From NCBI RefSeq assembly GCF_029784165.1, contig NC_073695.1, forward strand, positions 143,674,462 to 143,738,461: a DNA stretch of 64,000 nucleotides. Direction: 5' to 3'. Both the position numbers and the translations under genes were made by a program. Source of the DNA: Wyeomyia smithii (Eukaryota > Arthropoda > Insecta > Diptera > Culicidae). Under the pieces are notes generated by a model. That model saw only the letters and a list, made by a program, of their open reading frames with translations. It was not told the DNA's origin and ran no database searches. Below are positions 1-11,044 of the stretch, in pieces. Each line of letters begins with the position of its first letter. Within the stretch, counting starts at the first letter, position 1.

Positions 1-296
1 TGGAAAAAGACCCTTCTTTTGACAATAACAGATCCATGATTAATCGCCCTACAAGTGAGATGAATTTTTTTTTTCAATAAATCAATATTTTTGACCACTG
101 TCTTTGGCAAAATTCTTCAGAATTACATAACAAAAGACTTTGCCGAAGACAATAGGTACCTATTTCTTAATATTACTAAGCTATATAACGGTTTTCAATT
201 ATATCTTTTTAAAAACAGGTTTCGCCCTTAAAAGTCATATTTTATACCGCTTTACCTGGAAAACCTGAGCGAATTGTTCATGACTAGATCGCTCGT
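1..296. other. No gene recognised
   Basis: AT-rich sequence with no coding or RNA signal that I can support. Retroelement coding sequence starts around 290. Confidence 0.5.
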
Positions 297-367
297 GTGC
301 TTGAAACACCAGCACCAAAAGGGCGCTCAGAAGAAATAGTTAGATATGGCTTATTGGTACAGAATTT

Positions 368-1037
368 ATGTGGCCATCTGCGGGCAAAGGGAATGGAGAA
401 TCATTTATCAAACCCGATGAAAATGTTCGACAACAAATCATCGGAATGCAGCAGAAAGGATATACTCATAAGGCTACTCAAAATGAATTGGAAGAGTTCG
501 AACCGCGTAGAACCAGGTTTCTCCCACTCGGAGTGGTATTGAATCCGAAAAAACCGGGAAAAGTTCGGCTAATCTGGGATGCAGCAGCCAAAATTAACGG
601 CGTATCTCTCAACACGGAGTTACTTAGCGGCCCGGATCTTATCGTGCCCTTGCTAAGAATGATGTTTGGATTTCGGGAACGAGAGGTGGCAATTTGTGCG
701 GATATTATGGAGATGTTCCACCAAATACTTATTCGCCCAGAAGATCGCTGCGCGCAACTTTACAAGTGGCGAGACTCGCCGGAGCTACCATTAGAAACGA
801 TGGTTATGGATGTTGCGATATTCGGTGCAGCTTACAACTTGTTCACACTCGCAGTTCATAAAGAACAAAAATGCTGACGATTACCAAAAGAGTTACTCAA
901 AAGCAACACAAGCCATCAAAGAAAGGCACTATGTAGACGATTATTTAGATAGCCTTGACACAGTGCAAGAAGCGGTGAAGCTGGCGTTGGAAGTGTCCAA
1001 AATTCAGGTTTTTCATTCAGAATTGGAAATCAAATAA
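368..1037 (+). pseudogene. BEL/Pao reverse transcriptase fragment
   Basis: Two overlapping frames (368-877 and 810-1037) encode the RT. Visible motifs are LPLGVVLNPKKPGKVRLIWD near the start, the catalytic-Asp block ICADIMEMFHQI, the conserved YKWRDSP, and the active-site box YVDDYLDS in the second frame. A frameshift near 840-870 separates the fingers/palm from YVDD. The upstream residues join gag directly to RT, so the protease is missing. In a live element this domain copies the genomic RNA in cytoplasmic particles; this copy cannot make a complete enzyme. Assignment to BEL/Pao is secure. Confidence 0.88.
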
Positions 1038-1044
1038 CCAGGCA

Positions 1045-1911
1045 GTGCTGAATCAAATTGGCAAGAATAATCCAACAACAGTGAAGCGGCTTGTAGGAGA
1101 AGGACAATTCGAACGACTCTTAGGTATCGCTTGGGATCCTCAAGCAGCCGTGTTTTTATTTGTGCTGAACGCGAGAGACGAGTTACGAGAACTGGTTGAA
1201 GGAACAGTGGTTCCTTCTAAAAAAGAAATGCTTCGCATTGTTATGAGCATGTACGATCCATCCGGACTGGTTGCAGCCTTTGTTATTCACGGGAAAATCC
1301 TTGTGCAGGACGCATGGCGAAGCGACGTGAGCTGGGACTCTAGTCCTTCTGACGTATTCGATCGATGGAAGCAATGGCTTTGTGTGCTTCGGAGAATGTC
1401 TGATGTCAAGATTCCGCGTTGTTACTTTCCTGGTTACGATCGAAAAAGTTATCAATCACCTGAGCTTCACATATTCGTAGACGCAAGTGAACAGGCATTC
1501 GCTGCTTGCGCCTATTTCCGCATCGTCGATCAAGCTAGAGTCCGTTGCAGTTTAGTTGCATCTAAAACGAAGATCGCTCCATTGAAACTTATTTCCATCC
1601 CTCGTCTGGAGCTAATGGCGGCAGTGATAGGCGCCCGTCTGAGAAAAACCATCGTGCAAAACCACAGTCTCGTCGTTACAAGAACTTGTTTTTGGAGTGA
1701 CGCAAACACCGTGGCATGGGTGAAATCCGACCTGCGGCACTATCGCCCATTTGTTGCGTTTCGCGTGAGTGAAATATTAAGTCATTCAACGATGGACGAG
1801 TGGCACTGGGCTCCCACGAATCAGAATGTGGCAGATGAAGCCACCGAATGGGGTAAAGGTCCTTCCTTCGAAGAAGGCAGTCGGTGGGGGGGAAGGGTTG
1901 CAAAGAAATGA
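1045..1911 (+). pseudogene. BEL/Pao connection and RNase H region
   Basis: A 288-codon open frame continues pol after the RT. The first part, with RLLGIAWDPQ and PSGLVAAFVIHGKILVQD, is the BEL connection region. The second part is RNase H-like, with acidic positions in HIFVDASE, RLELMAA and FWSDANTV and the closing TNQNVADEATEWG. The frame is shifted relative to both the RT piece before it and the integrase piece after it. It would degrade RNA in RNA/DNA hybrids in an active element. The key acidic residues are present but the ORF is isolated by frameshifts. Confidence 0.85.
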
Positions 1912-3498
1912 ATAAAGAATTAGTGGAGGAGCTTCAACCATCGTACGCTTTTAGCCACTTTATAGTAAAGTCGACGTTGTTATCTGAGAGATTCTCAAAG
2001 TGGGAGCGATTGCTGCGATGTGTTTCGTATGTTCAACGTTACATTGACAATTGGAAACGACGTAGGATGAACGAGACAATGAAGATGGGAGCTGATCTCT
2101 CGACGCAGGAGTTGCAGAAAGGAGAACGAAGCATTTGGCGAATTGTACAGTCAGTAGCATATCCAGACGAGGTAGCCATATTAACGCAAAACTCACAGTC
2201 GAATGCAACTAAACTGAAAAAGTTGGAAAACTCTAGTGCACTTAGTAAGTTGACACCCGTAATTGATGAATTTGGAGTGCTCCGGGTTGACACACGTATC
2301 AAAGCTTGCAAATATGCTACATTCGATAGCATTAACCCAATAATACTTCCAAGGGGCCATCGTATCACATACCTCGTATTGGATTGGTACCACCGTCAGT
2401 TCAAGCACGCCAATGACGAACCAGTTATCAATGAAATTCGCCAAAAATTTCATATTCCGCAGTTGAGAGTTGAAGTACGTCAAACAAAGAAACGCTGTAT
2501 GTGGTGTCGGGTTAAGAAATCAGTGCGCATACAGCCGAGGATGGGTCAACTTCCTAAAGCGAGGTTGACACCGTTTCAACGAGCCTTTACTTATGTTGGG
2601 ATAGACTATTTCGGACCATACCTTGTCAAGGTCAGCAGGGCCACGACAAAAAGATGGGTTGCTCTTTTTACGTGCCTGACAACGAGAGCGATACATTTGG
2701 AGCTATTTAGACTATTTCGGGCCATACCTTGTCAAGGTCAGCAGGGCCACGGCAAAAAGATGGATCGCTCTTTTTACGTGTCTGACAACGAGAGCGATAC
2801 ATTTGGAGCTCGTAGGCAGTTTGACAATAGATTCCTGTAAGAAAGCGATATGCAGATTTATAGCCTGCAGAGGACCACCTACGGAAATCCACTCGGATCG
2901 TGGGACGAACTTCGTAGGAGCAAGTAAGGAGTTGGAGGCGGAAATTGCGAATATTAATAAAGGAATCAGTAACACCTTTACGGATACGATAACTAAGTGG
3001 AAGTTTAATCCACCTGCTTCGCCACACATGGGGGGTTGTTAAGAGAGGATGGTTCGGTCCGTCAAAACTGCCTTAAGTGCTCTCCCTGTTGAACGGAAGC
3101 TGGATGACGAATCATTGGAAACACTTCTGAAAGAGGCACAACACATGATTTATTCTCGTCCTCTAACCATTGTGCCATTAGAAACTGCCTCTAGTTCGGC
3201 AGGCAGCTCTTACACCGAACCACTTCTTGCTCTTGAACTCCAGTGGTGCGAAGCAATCGGAAAAGGAACCAACTGATGCGGGGAAGGCATTAAAAAGAGC
3301 TGGAATATGTTTCAGCATACACTGGACATATTTTGGCGTCGCTGGCATAAAGAATATCTGCCTACAATAACGAGACGAACTAAGTGGTTTCATAACGTTC
3401 GGACTATTCGAGAACGTGAGTTAGTGATGATTGTAGATGAAGGTGTCAGAAACCGGTGGATCAAGTTGGATATAAAGCAGGATGGTGACGCCGATTAG
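1884..3498 (+). pseudogene. BEL/Pao integrase and DUF5641-like C-terminus
   Basis: Pieces in several frames (1884-2840, 2803-3042, 3049-3276, 3307-3498) together cover an integrase. An HHCC-like zinc region (HRQFKHAND, then CMWC) is followed by catalytic blocks TYVGIDYFGP and HSDRGTNFVGA, and then by a glutamate in ERMVRSVK after a stop at 3040-3042. The C-terminal FWRRWHKEYL is the DUF5641-like signature. A 106-bp direct duplication (2603-2814) repeats the IDYFGP segment and breaks the frame. Family role is insertion of cDNA into the genome; this copy is dead. Confidence 0.87.
2603..2814 (+). repeat. 106-bp tandem duplication within integrase
   Basis: AGACTATTTCGG to GGAGCT occurs twice in tandem with a 106-bp period and only a few substitutions (for example GGACC/GGGCC and ACGACA/ACGGCA). 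Since 106 is not a multiple of three it shifts the reading frame. Confidence 0.93.
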
Positions 3499-3525
3499 GA
3501 GCATCCGGCGACACGTGGGGGAGGA

Positions 3526-4310
3526 TGTTGCATACAAGTCGGGTCAATCGGACAGTGACAGGTTGTAGACGTCAGCGGTCACACATACACACGCGCACAC
3601 ACATACAGAAAATACTCAGCTCGTCGAACTGGGTCGAGTGATATACGACATTCGGCCCTTTTGAGCACTTTCATACCTTTAGTTTTTGCAGTGATTGCTA
3701 TACCTTTCTAGGAGAAAGGCAAAAGGAGAGTTTAGAGAATTTTCGTTGAAAAAAGAGACTTTTTAGAGACTACCCTTACTAACACGCAGAGAATCCTGAG
3801 TAAGAATCTCCAGGATACCTTTAACTCGGTGACGGAATCGTGAAAGGAAAGGAGGATTCCCACTCAGGATTCTTATTCAAGAATCCTAGAGCCATATACA
3901 GGGCATTCCTGAGGATTCTTTTTTCAGGAATTCTTTTCAAGGATGCTCACGAATCCAATGTGGAGAATCCTAGAGAATCTATGCGAATCGTATGTGTTCG
4001 TCCGGGTAGCTTTGAAATAGAGATCAAGAGACCTGCTACCAGCCCTGCCTAAGTCCAGACCAGAATACTTGTAAAATAATTTCGGATCACCTTTAGCACT
4101 ATGAAATAAAAAACCACATCTTAACTCAAGCGAATGTCAGCCCAGCTGACAGTTTGTTAGGTTATCATACACATCTTACGTGACTAAAGGTACGTTAGAA
4201 TGCGCTATGAAATTATTATCGAACAAACATTACCAAGAATACATTTCTGATAGGGCGTATGCAATAACTAAATGGTTTTCATTTAATAGATACCTAAGCT
4301 ACTAACACGC
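3526..4310 (+). other. Probable BEL 3' LTR and flank with inverted GAATCCT motifs
   Basis: TGTTGCATACAAG begins right after the pol end, as expected for a BEL 3' LTR, but no partner LTR is visible so the right edge is unknown. Between 3785 and 3985 the motif GAATCC/GGATTC recurs in both orientations, including GAATCCTGAGT at 3791-3801 and its exact reverse complement at 3862-3872. No gene is seen. Confidence 0.45.
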
Positions 4311-4553
4311 TCCCCCCCTTATATATAATAAAAAAAAGATCTATCTCACCGCTTTCACTGATTTAATCGGCACATAATCTTTTTTCAACTTCAAGATTTT
4401 CTGGAGTTATTTCGCTTGTTTGCATATTCCCTAACTGTGCCATACCATAAATAGAAAACCAAATAATGCATATGTATTTAAAAATTATAATAATTTTTTT
4501 TATTATTATCTTATTTCATAATAATTTATATCAATAATTTCATTTCGTTCTAG

Positions 4554-5037
4554 GATACTTGAAATATGAATTAATGAAACCATTCACCGCATCTCATATT
4601 CTATTCGGAATAGTGGTCGGCACTTTTTGCATAGTGATTTCTTTAGTTATCATATTGATCATCTATCGACGCAAAAGCACTCAAGCTGAACGAGAATACA
4701 AACGCATTCAAATACAAATGGATACTTTGGAAAGTAATGTGCGTATGGAATGCAAGCAGGCCTTTGCTGAGTTGCAAACTGATATGACAGATTTAACTGC
4801 TGACTTGGAAAATAGTGGCATACCTACGCTCGATCGCGTTAACTACATAATGAAGGTATTCTTTCCTGGTGTCAGTGATCACCCAATATTAAATTCGTCA
4901 AAGTTTCGGGTGAGCGTGACTCGAACAAATTATGACCAAGCCATGGTCCATTTCGAGCAACTTATAAATAATAAGGTGTTTCTCTTGATTTTTATCGACA
5001 CGCTTGAGGCACAAAAGTCGTTCAGTATTCGAGATAA
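4554..5037 (+). CDS. PlexA: Plexin exon: transmembrane segment and start of cytoplasmic GAP domain
   Basis: Plexins are semaphorin receptors at the plasma membrane. Their cytoplasmic half is a split Ras/Rap GAP domain used in axon guidance. The frame entered at 4556 gives a hydrophobic segment of about 24 residues (HILFGIVVGTF to IILIIY), the stop-transfer YRRKS, the juxtamembrane coiled coil (QAEREYKRIQIQMDTLE), CKQAFAELQTDMTDL, and the GAP N-terminus with FFPGVSDHP and FEQLINNKVFLL, ending FSIRDK. A pyrimidine-rich stretch and TAG at 4551-4553 form the acceptor; GTAAGT at 5038-5043 is the donor. No stop or shift interrupts it. The A-type match rests on the juxtamembrane wording. Extracellular exons lie upstream and the rest of the GAP domain lies downstream, both outside the window. 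A duplicated fragment cannot be excluded. Confidence 0.88.
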
Positions 5038-5068
5038 GTAAGTATTATTCAAGTTTATATTAAAGATA

Positions 5069-5205
5069 GTCGGGTATGGGAAACTTTAAACCCGTACCCG
5101 ACCCATCGAGAAATTTGAAACCTGTACCCGACCCGAACCCGGAAAATATTTGTTCCAATTACCCGTACTCGACCCGTACCCGAAAGAAAAAACCCGAATC
5201 AATCC
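5069..5205 (+). repeat. GACCCGTACCCGA-type simple repeat
   Basis: Degenerate copies of ACCCGTACCCGACCC recur over about 130 bp directly downstream of the plexin donor. It is low-complexity intronic sequence; the ORF that crosses it is a by-product. Confidence 0.7.
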
Positions 5206-5662
5206 ACCTAGCGGTGAGACCCAGCCTTTCTCATTCGAGCTTATTATTTGTTAAAATAGATTTACAGCAACACTTAAAAAATACACCTTGATAATTTCTT
5301 CTGGATTTATTATTCATTCTAAACAACAAATTTTTGGTAACCAACAGCACAACTATACCGAACATTTAACATATAACATTCACACACATATGAACATACA
5401 TTAACACATATACATGCAAATAAAATTAAATTCTTTCAAATATATGATGCGATTTTGTTTTTGATTGTGGTATAATCGATTCGTACTCATATTGTATATA
5501 TGTATTGTATATTGTATAAATATTTAGATTGTTTATGTCAACTTTAGTCAGTAGATTTCAAATAATGAATAATTAAATGTTGTTCCTTATACAATGATTT
5601 AAATGATCTTATCAGTGAAATGAAATTCTTTAACGCAGTTGATATTACTGATCGTTTCTGAG

Positions 5663-5995
5663 GGACATCCATTGAATGGCCAAATACCAATCAATATGGG
5701 TTCTTGAAACCTGGATTATACCTAGTGGCCAGAATCCGACCTCAAACCCCATTTTTAAAATCCATCATAAAATTGCCGAACTGCTTAATCTGGGTACTTC
5801 GATGGCGAAGATGTCAACAGTTTCCGATCAACAGCCTAAAGTGATAAATATCATCCAATATGATTTGGGGAAGCGGTATGATACCCGGAGGCCAGAAATC
5901 ATCTTCAGACGCCATTTTAAATTCCTAGATAGTTGCTCAGAGGCCAGGAATCAACTCCATACTTCATTTTGAGATCCGGTTTCTGGTAAACATCC
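5663..5995 (-). repeat. Diverged satellite-like monomers, reverse orientation
   Basis: TGGCCAAATACCAATCAATA, then GACCTCAAACCCCATTTTTA, then a second round ending in GACGCCATTTTAAATTC match the reverse complement of the monomer tandemly arranged at 31385-32070 and 58445-60545. About two decayed monomers are present. Confidence 0.6.
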
Positions 5996-6099
5996 TTCCA
6001 AATACAATCCAATAAAGGTATATCAACTCTTTGGATTTTAGATTATTGATGTTGTACTTGAAGGAATATTTGGAGCATAATATTTCAAGTTTGACGTAA

Positions 6100-6345
6100 T
6101 ATAGGGTCTTATCAGACAACTGGATCTTTCTATTGCAACTTATTTTGTGAAAATCGGTCCATCCATTTCTGAGAAAAGTGGATGAGCTCAAGCAGTCTTA
6201 GAAGTATGTTTCTATTCATATGATTTCACATTGTTATACATAACGGACAATATTAAAGTCCAATAACAATAAAATTCAATAGGGTCTTATGGGGCAACAA
6301 GACCTTCCACACGACACTAATTTTGTGAAATCGGTCCAGCAAAAA
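6100..6345 (+). repeat. Two diverged copies of a short noncoding repeat
   Basis: AGGGTCTTAT followed by CAAC, GATCTTTC or GACCTTCC, and then TTTTGTGAAA(A)TCGGTCCA occurs at about 6103-6165 and 6281-6336. The stretch from 6346 to 7154 shows no gene; its end is probably 5' untranslated sequence of the next element. Confidence 0.45.
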
Positions 6346-7154
6346 TGCTTTGTATTTTAGTAAATTGACGTCATAGAAATTTAACATGTTCTGCAAAGTT
6401 TCATATTTTGAAAAGTTCTACAACTTTGCTAAAGAAACCATTCTTGTATCTTCGCTGTATCGAAAGTTAGTTTTTTTTTATTTTCATGATAGTAGGCCAT
6501 GATCAAAAAAATTTCTTATCAATATTTCCGTTATATTTTTCTCCCTGCGCTTGGATCGGAGAGCGTATAGGGCATCGTTGTATCAGGTTGGTCGTGGCAC
6601 ATTGCGAGTATGAGGAAGTATTTGTGATTTGTTCAAAAGAGCCTGAATAAAACACAACCACTTTCGAGGAGTACCCGTAGTAGCAAAAGAACATTCGTTT
6701 TAGAGTAAGTGCTAATGAATAATTTAAGTTAAGTTGGTAAGTTTGAGATATCTAAGTTTAAATTAATTTTATACCCGAAATCCTTTTGCAATCGATGAAC
6801 CATTCCGATGGCCCACGTAGGAGTCTACTTGATTTTAGAAACATTTTAAGTCGTACAAATCAAAATCCTCGCGTGAATAAGATAATAGTTTGTTTCGTTG
6901 GATAATACGATTGACCTATAGGCATTAATAGAAAAACTTTGAGATTAACGAGACTTTCTCATAAGCATACAAAAACCTTGCACTAATACCTTGGTTTACT
7001 TTCCCTTTTTGATTTCTCTTATATGTTTCATTGGATCCCACAATCCTAAACAACAACAATGCGTTGATTCGTGGGGAAAAGCAGATCAGTAATCAATAAT
7101 TTAATAATCTCAGACGCTTAAGTTCTGGACTAATTATTAGGTGTTAAAGTCCAG

Positions 7155-7718
7155 TTGAAGTTCTATGGTGTACATAAGTACATAAGTGATAAAATGGAAC
7201 AAATAAACTGTGATGAAGGAGTAGCGTTAATGAAAAGAATTCCAGGAGACGGGCATTGCCTTTTTTCAGCCTTGATAGATCAGTACTATCATACGGAAAT
7301 TGGTTCAAAGGAGCATACCACTAAAATATGGCAGCTCAGGCGTCAGGTTGTGGACTATATAAGAATACATATGGAAACTTTCCGAATCTCGTTGGAAGAC
7401 ACAACCAGCGAAATGCAACATTTGGGTCATAATGCAGAAACAAGGATCGAAGGATTTCTAAGGAGACTTACGGAAACAAATTGCTGGTGCGGACAGGAGA
7501 CAATTGCGGCAGTGGCAGCAATGTTTAATAGAAGAATTGACGTCTATTACGAGCTAGGATCGATGATCCAGTTTAATCGTAGTGCAAGCGCAGCGGGAGT
7601 GTTGAGAATTGCATATAGGATAGGTGGAAGAAACGCGATGGGGATAATTCGTCATCACTACGATAGCGTAGTACAAAGAATGCATATGGATCCAAATACA
7701 CAACGCAGGCAAGTATGA
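7155..7718 (+). CDS. OTU-like cysteine protease ORF of a non-LTR element
   Basis: The first ATG is at 7194 (174 residues); the frame is open from 7155 with TTG. PGDGHCLFSAL near the N-terminus gives the Asp-Gly-x-Cys nucleophile block of OTU deubiquitinase-like proteases (Cys22 counting from the ATG). WCGQETIAAVAAMF sits where OTU proteins have their central helix, and HHYDSV at about residues 154-159 supplies the catalytic His. Only about 25 residues follow, so the ORF is essentially a bare OTU domain. Its TGA at 7716-7718 lies inside the upstream extension of the endonuclease frame, which is open from 7672, so a one-base shift separates OTU from endonuclease/RT. It is either the element's own protease or a domain once fused to pol. 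Substrate unknown. A host OTU gene is less likely given the context. Confidence 0.75.
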   Translation: MKFYGVHKYISDKMEQINCDEGVALMKRIPGDGHCLFSALIDQYYHTEIGSKEHTTKIWQLRRQVVDYIRIHMETFRISLEDTTSEMQHLGHNAETRIEGFLRRLTETNCWCGQETIAAVAAMFNRRIDVYYELGSMIQFNRSASAAGVLRIAYRIGGRNAMGIIRHHYDSVVQRMHMDPNTQRRQV

Positions 7719-7731
7719 TTCTGTTTCACAC

Positions 7732-10700
7732 TTGACAAGATCTGATCTGCCCATCGCTTCCAGCATTTCATCGCTACCGCCTTTCATAACTCATCCGCCA
7801 TCTGTTACGACCGAGCTAAGACGTCCTTCGGGCAATGTACGGAAGTTACGCATCTTCTACCAAAACGTTCGTGGACTCCGGACAAAAATCGACATTTTCT
7901 TCCTTGCTGCTTCCGACTCTGAGTACGATGTTATCGTTCTCACTGAAACATGGCTGGACGATTGCATTTTATCGCCTCAGCTTTTTGGCAGTTCGTTCAC
8001 TGTATTTAGAACGGATCGCAATAGAGTGAACAGTCGAAAGTCGCGTAGTGGTGGAGTATCGATTGCCGTTTCCTGCAGGCACTGCTGCTGCTTAGATCCA
8101 GCACCGATAAGCAACACGCTCGAGCAACTGTGGGTGAAAGTCCATCTGGATAGGTCATCCGTAAGCATTGGAGTGTTGTATCTGCCCCCCGATCGTCGAA
8201 ATGATCTTGATGTTGTTCAGAAACATGTTGACTCAACTGGATCCGTTTCATCCCGCTTGAATCCACACGACGTTGCTGTTCTATTTGGGGACTATAACCA
8301 TCGAGAGCTACATTGGGTACCTTCGGAAAGCGGTGGCCTTGTTGTTGACACGAGTAAATCGCGTCTTACCGCAGCTGGAAGCGCTCTGTACGACGCATTC
8401 TGTTTTAACGGTTTGACGCAAATAAATTCAGTCAAGAACGCTCGTGTTCGAACTCTCGACCTTGTACTGGTGAACGAGCCAGCGCTCCATAACTTCTCTG
8501 TGATGGAGGCCGACGATCCTATGGTGAAAATTGACCCGGAGTGCCAGTTGCATTTGATTTAGCTCCACAACATCGTGGATTCGATTTTAAAAAGGTTGAT
8601 TACGATGTATTGAACGAAGCGCTATCAGCAATCGACTGGCAGTTCATTGATTCGCAACGGGGTCTGACAGACATTGTCCACACGTTCACCGAAAAAATTC
8701 GAACAGTAATTGAAGTTCATGTTCCACTGCAACGATCGCCGAGGAAACCGGCTTGGGCGAATCGGCATCTCCGTGAACTGAACGTCGTAGACGAGCTGCT
8801 CAACGTAATTATAGAACAAATCGCACGTTTCTAGCCAAGTACCGGTTCAAACTCACAAGCAACACATATAAATGTACAATCAATTCCTGTACCATGGAAC
8901 GGGGTGAAATTGATCAATTTTTATAACAATTTCCAATTACCTAGCTTCATGTACATTTCATGTAAATTTGCTCTTATTTGATCGTCGTTGAACCAATTTC
9001 AATTCGGTTTGTTGCAAAAGCTCAAAAACTAGCTCTGAAATTAAAATCTTTGTGGTTTCCTGCGAATTCATCAGTATTTGTTTAAAGGTATGAAATGATC
9101 ATTGGTGAAAATTACATTTTTTGAGCTTTAATCAAACTTTACTCACTTCTCCAAATTTAACGTAATTAACCCTCAACTAAGATTACTTTAAGTAAATTCA
9201 ATCCTTTTTTGTTATTTGGAAACTTGTTTGATCAAATTTGATTGAGTTTTGACTGAGTTAGAAGAATTTTTCAAAAATATGAAAAATTGCACCGGGCATG
9301 CAGGGGTTAACTTTGACAAGTATGTGAATCGTGCAAAAGTTGCGTTTAAGGACACGTTAACATTGCCTAGTGTTGTAAGAGCAATATCTTAGAATTAGAA
9401 TTTTTTATCACGAATTTCCAGGTGATCAATTTCACCCCACTGATCAATTTCACCCCATTCCACGGTACTCTCGCTGTATTGATCGAACTCAAAGAAGTCT
9501 ACGTCAACATCCTAAAAAATTCTGGTCTTTTGTTCACTCCAAACAAAAGGAAAATGGATTACCAGCTTCCATGTTTCTCGGTGATTTGTCTGCTAACACA
9601 GCCTCTTCAAAATGTGAATTATTTGCAAAACATTTTAAAACCGCTTTTTCGTCTTCAGTTGCTATGTCGGGTCAGATTGACGCTGCATTACGCGATACTA
9701 CGCAAGACAGTTTCGATTGTGGAGTATTTCAAGTGACAGCGCACGTTTTGAGCGCAATTCGGAAGCTCAAACATTCTACCAGACGGGATCCCGCCATCAA
9801 TGTTGAAAAATTGCTCGAATGAACTGGTGGTGCCTCTTGTGAAGCTGTTCAATTTTTCTCTGCAACAAAGGTTGTTTCCGGCTAGTTGGAAAAATTCATT
9901 GCTCACACCGATTCACAAAAAAGGGGACAAGTGCAACATCGCTAATTATCGAGGAATTACATCATTATGTGCCTTATCCAATGTTTTCGAAATAGTCGTC
10001 AAAACAGTGCTGTTTGCAGCGTGTAAAAATTACATTTCTTGTGACCAACATGGTTTTTATCCCAAAAGATCCGTCACAACCAATCTGTCGCAGTTCTTTT
10101 CGTTGTGTTCTCGCTCAATGGATGCGGGTCTGCAAGTGGACGCTGTGTACACGGACTTCAAGGCTGCGTTCGATCGTGTAAATCACAACATTCTTCTACG
10201 AAAGCTGGATAAACTAGGGCTCTCTGCTATGCTCGTGAGATGGTTTCGTTCGTACTTGACCGGCAGAGTTGTATGTGTCAGTCTTGGGTCGTCACGTTCT
10301 GAGCCATTTACACCTTCTGGAGTGCCGCAAGGAAGCAATCTGGGTCCACTTTTATTTTCACTATTCATTAGCGACGTTGCTACTATTTTACCTAGAGGTA
10401 CACGGCTCCTCTTCGCAGACGATATAAAAATCTTTTTGATTATAGCCTGCCTTGAAGACTGTCTGGAACTACAAAAATTGATTGATGCTTTCAGTGATTG
10501 GAGCAACCGTTATCTTCTTACCTTGTGTGTGAAAAAATGTAATGTAATTACCTTCAGCAGAAAGCTTCATTCAATTAGCTTTCCACACAGCTTGTTTGGA
10601 CAAACTCTCCAGCGCGTAAGTCAAGTTAAAGATCTTGGCGTAATTTTGGATAGCCAGCTTACATTACGGGCACATTACGAAGATGTCATTTCAAGAGCAA

Positions 10701-11044
10701 ACAAGCAGCTGGGATTCATTTTTAAAATTGCCGATGGATTCCGCGATCCACTGTGCATGAAGGCTTTGTACTGCGCCCTGGTACGTTCGATGCTCGAATC
10801 AGCGATTGTCGCTTGGTGACGTTCAACAAGGTATGGATTGATCGCATGGAAGCTGTCCAGAAAAAATTTGTGCGTATGGCACTAAGGCATCTTCCTTGGC
10901 ATGATGCTACGAGGCTGCCTCCCTATAAGCACCGCTGCATGTTATTAGGGATTGAGACGTTGGAGAGAAGAAGATTTAACGCACAAGTTATTTTCGTTGC
11001 GAAGGTCATGAAAAATGAAATTGATTCACCTGCTATTCTCGCGG
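7732..11044 (+). pseudogene. CR1/L2-like endonuclease-RT, first copy
   Basis: An APE endonuclease starts with FYQNVRGLRTK and has LTETWLDD, LFGDYNHRE and RTLDLVLVNE. It breaks at about 8540, where a one-base loss disrupts the expected SDH box, and continues in another frame with PVAFDLAPQ. A 574-bp MITE interrupts the linker. RT follows from 9800, with LTPIHKKGDKCNIANYRGI, motif A TDFKAAFDRVNH, motif B GVPQGSNLGPLLFS and motif C LFADDIKIF, then a C-terminal thumb-like region after a shift near 10819. No RNase H is seen. At 11044 the sequence jumps back to the endonuclease position equivalent to 7880. The clade call (CR1/L2/Jockey group) is by motif feel only. Frameshifts shared with the second copy pre-date the duplication. 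Confidence 0.82.
8892..9465. mobile_element. 574-bp MITE with 25-bp TIRs and TA target duplication
   Basis: The left end CCATGGAACGGGGTGAAATT and the right end AATTTCACCCCATTCCACGG are inverted repeats with two mismatches over 25 bp. TA flanks both sides (8890-8891, 9466-9467). A partial extra copy of the terminus lies just inside the right end (about 9423-9439). There is no coding capacity. TA duplication suggests Tc1/mariner-type mobilisation. It splits the endonuclease-RT linker. Confidence 0.85.

Larger units (their letters stand above)
290..3530 (+). mobile_element. BEL/Pao LTR retrotransposon remnant
   Basis: Gag fragment, reverse transcriptase, RNase H, zinc-binding/integrase core and C-terminal DUF5641-like region follow each other in BEL/Pao order across several frames. 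The gag-like start (about 297-400) runs almost directly into RT, so most of gag and the protease are deleted. Many frameshifts and stops show a dead copy. No 5' LTR is visible upstream. TGTTG at 3526 just after the pol end probably starts the 3' LTR. Lineage is clear from the RT and integrase motifs. Confidence 0.88.

Noticed and set aside
4554..5037. Plexin segment as a processed pseudogene
   Set aside because: Sharp acceptor and GTAAGT donor at both edges and no coding from neighbouring exons argue for a genuine exon.
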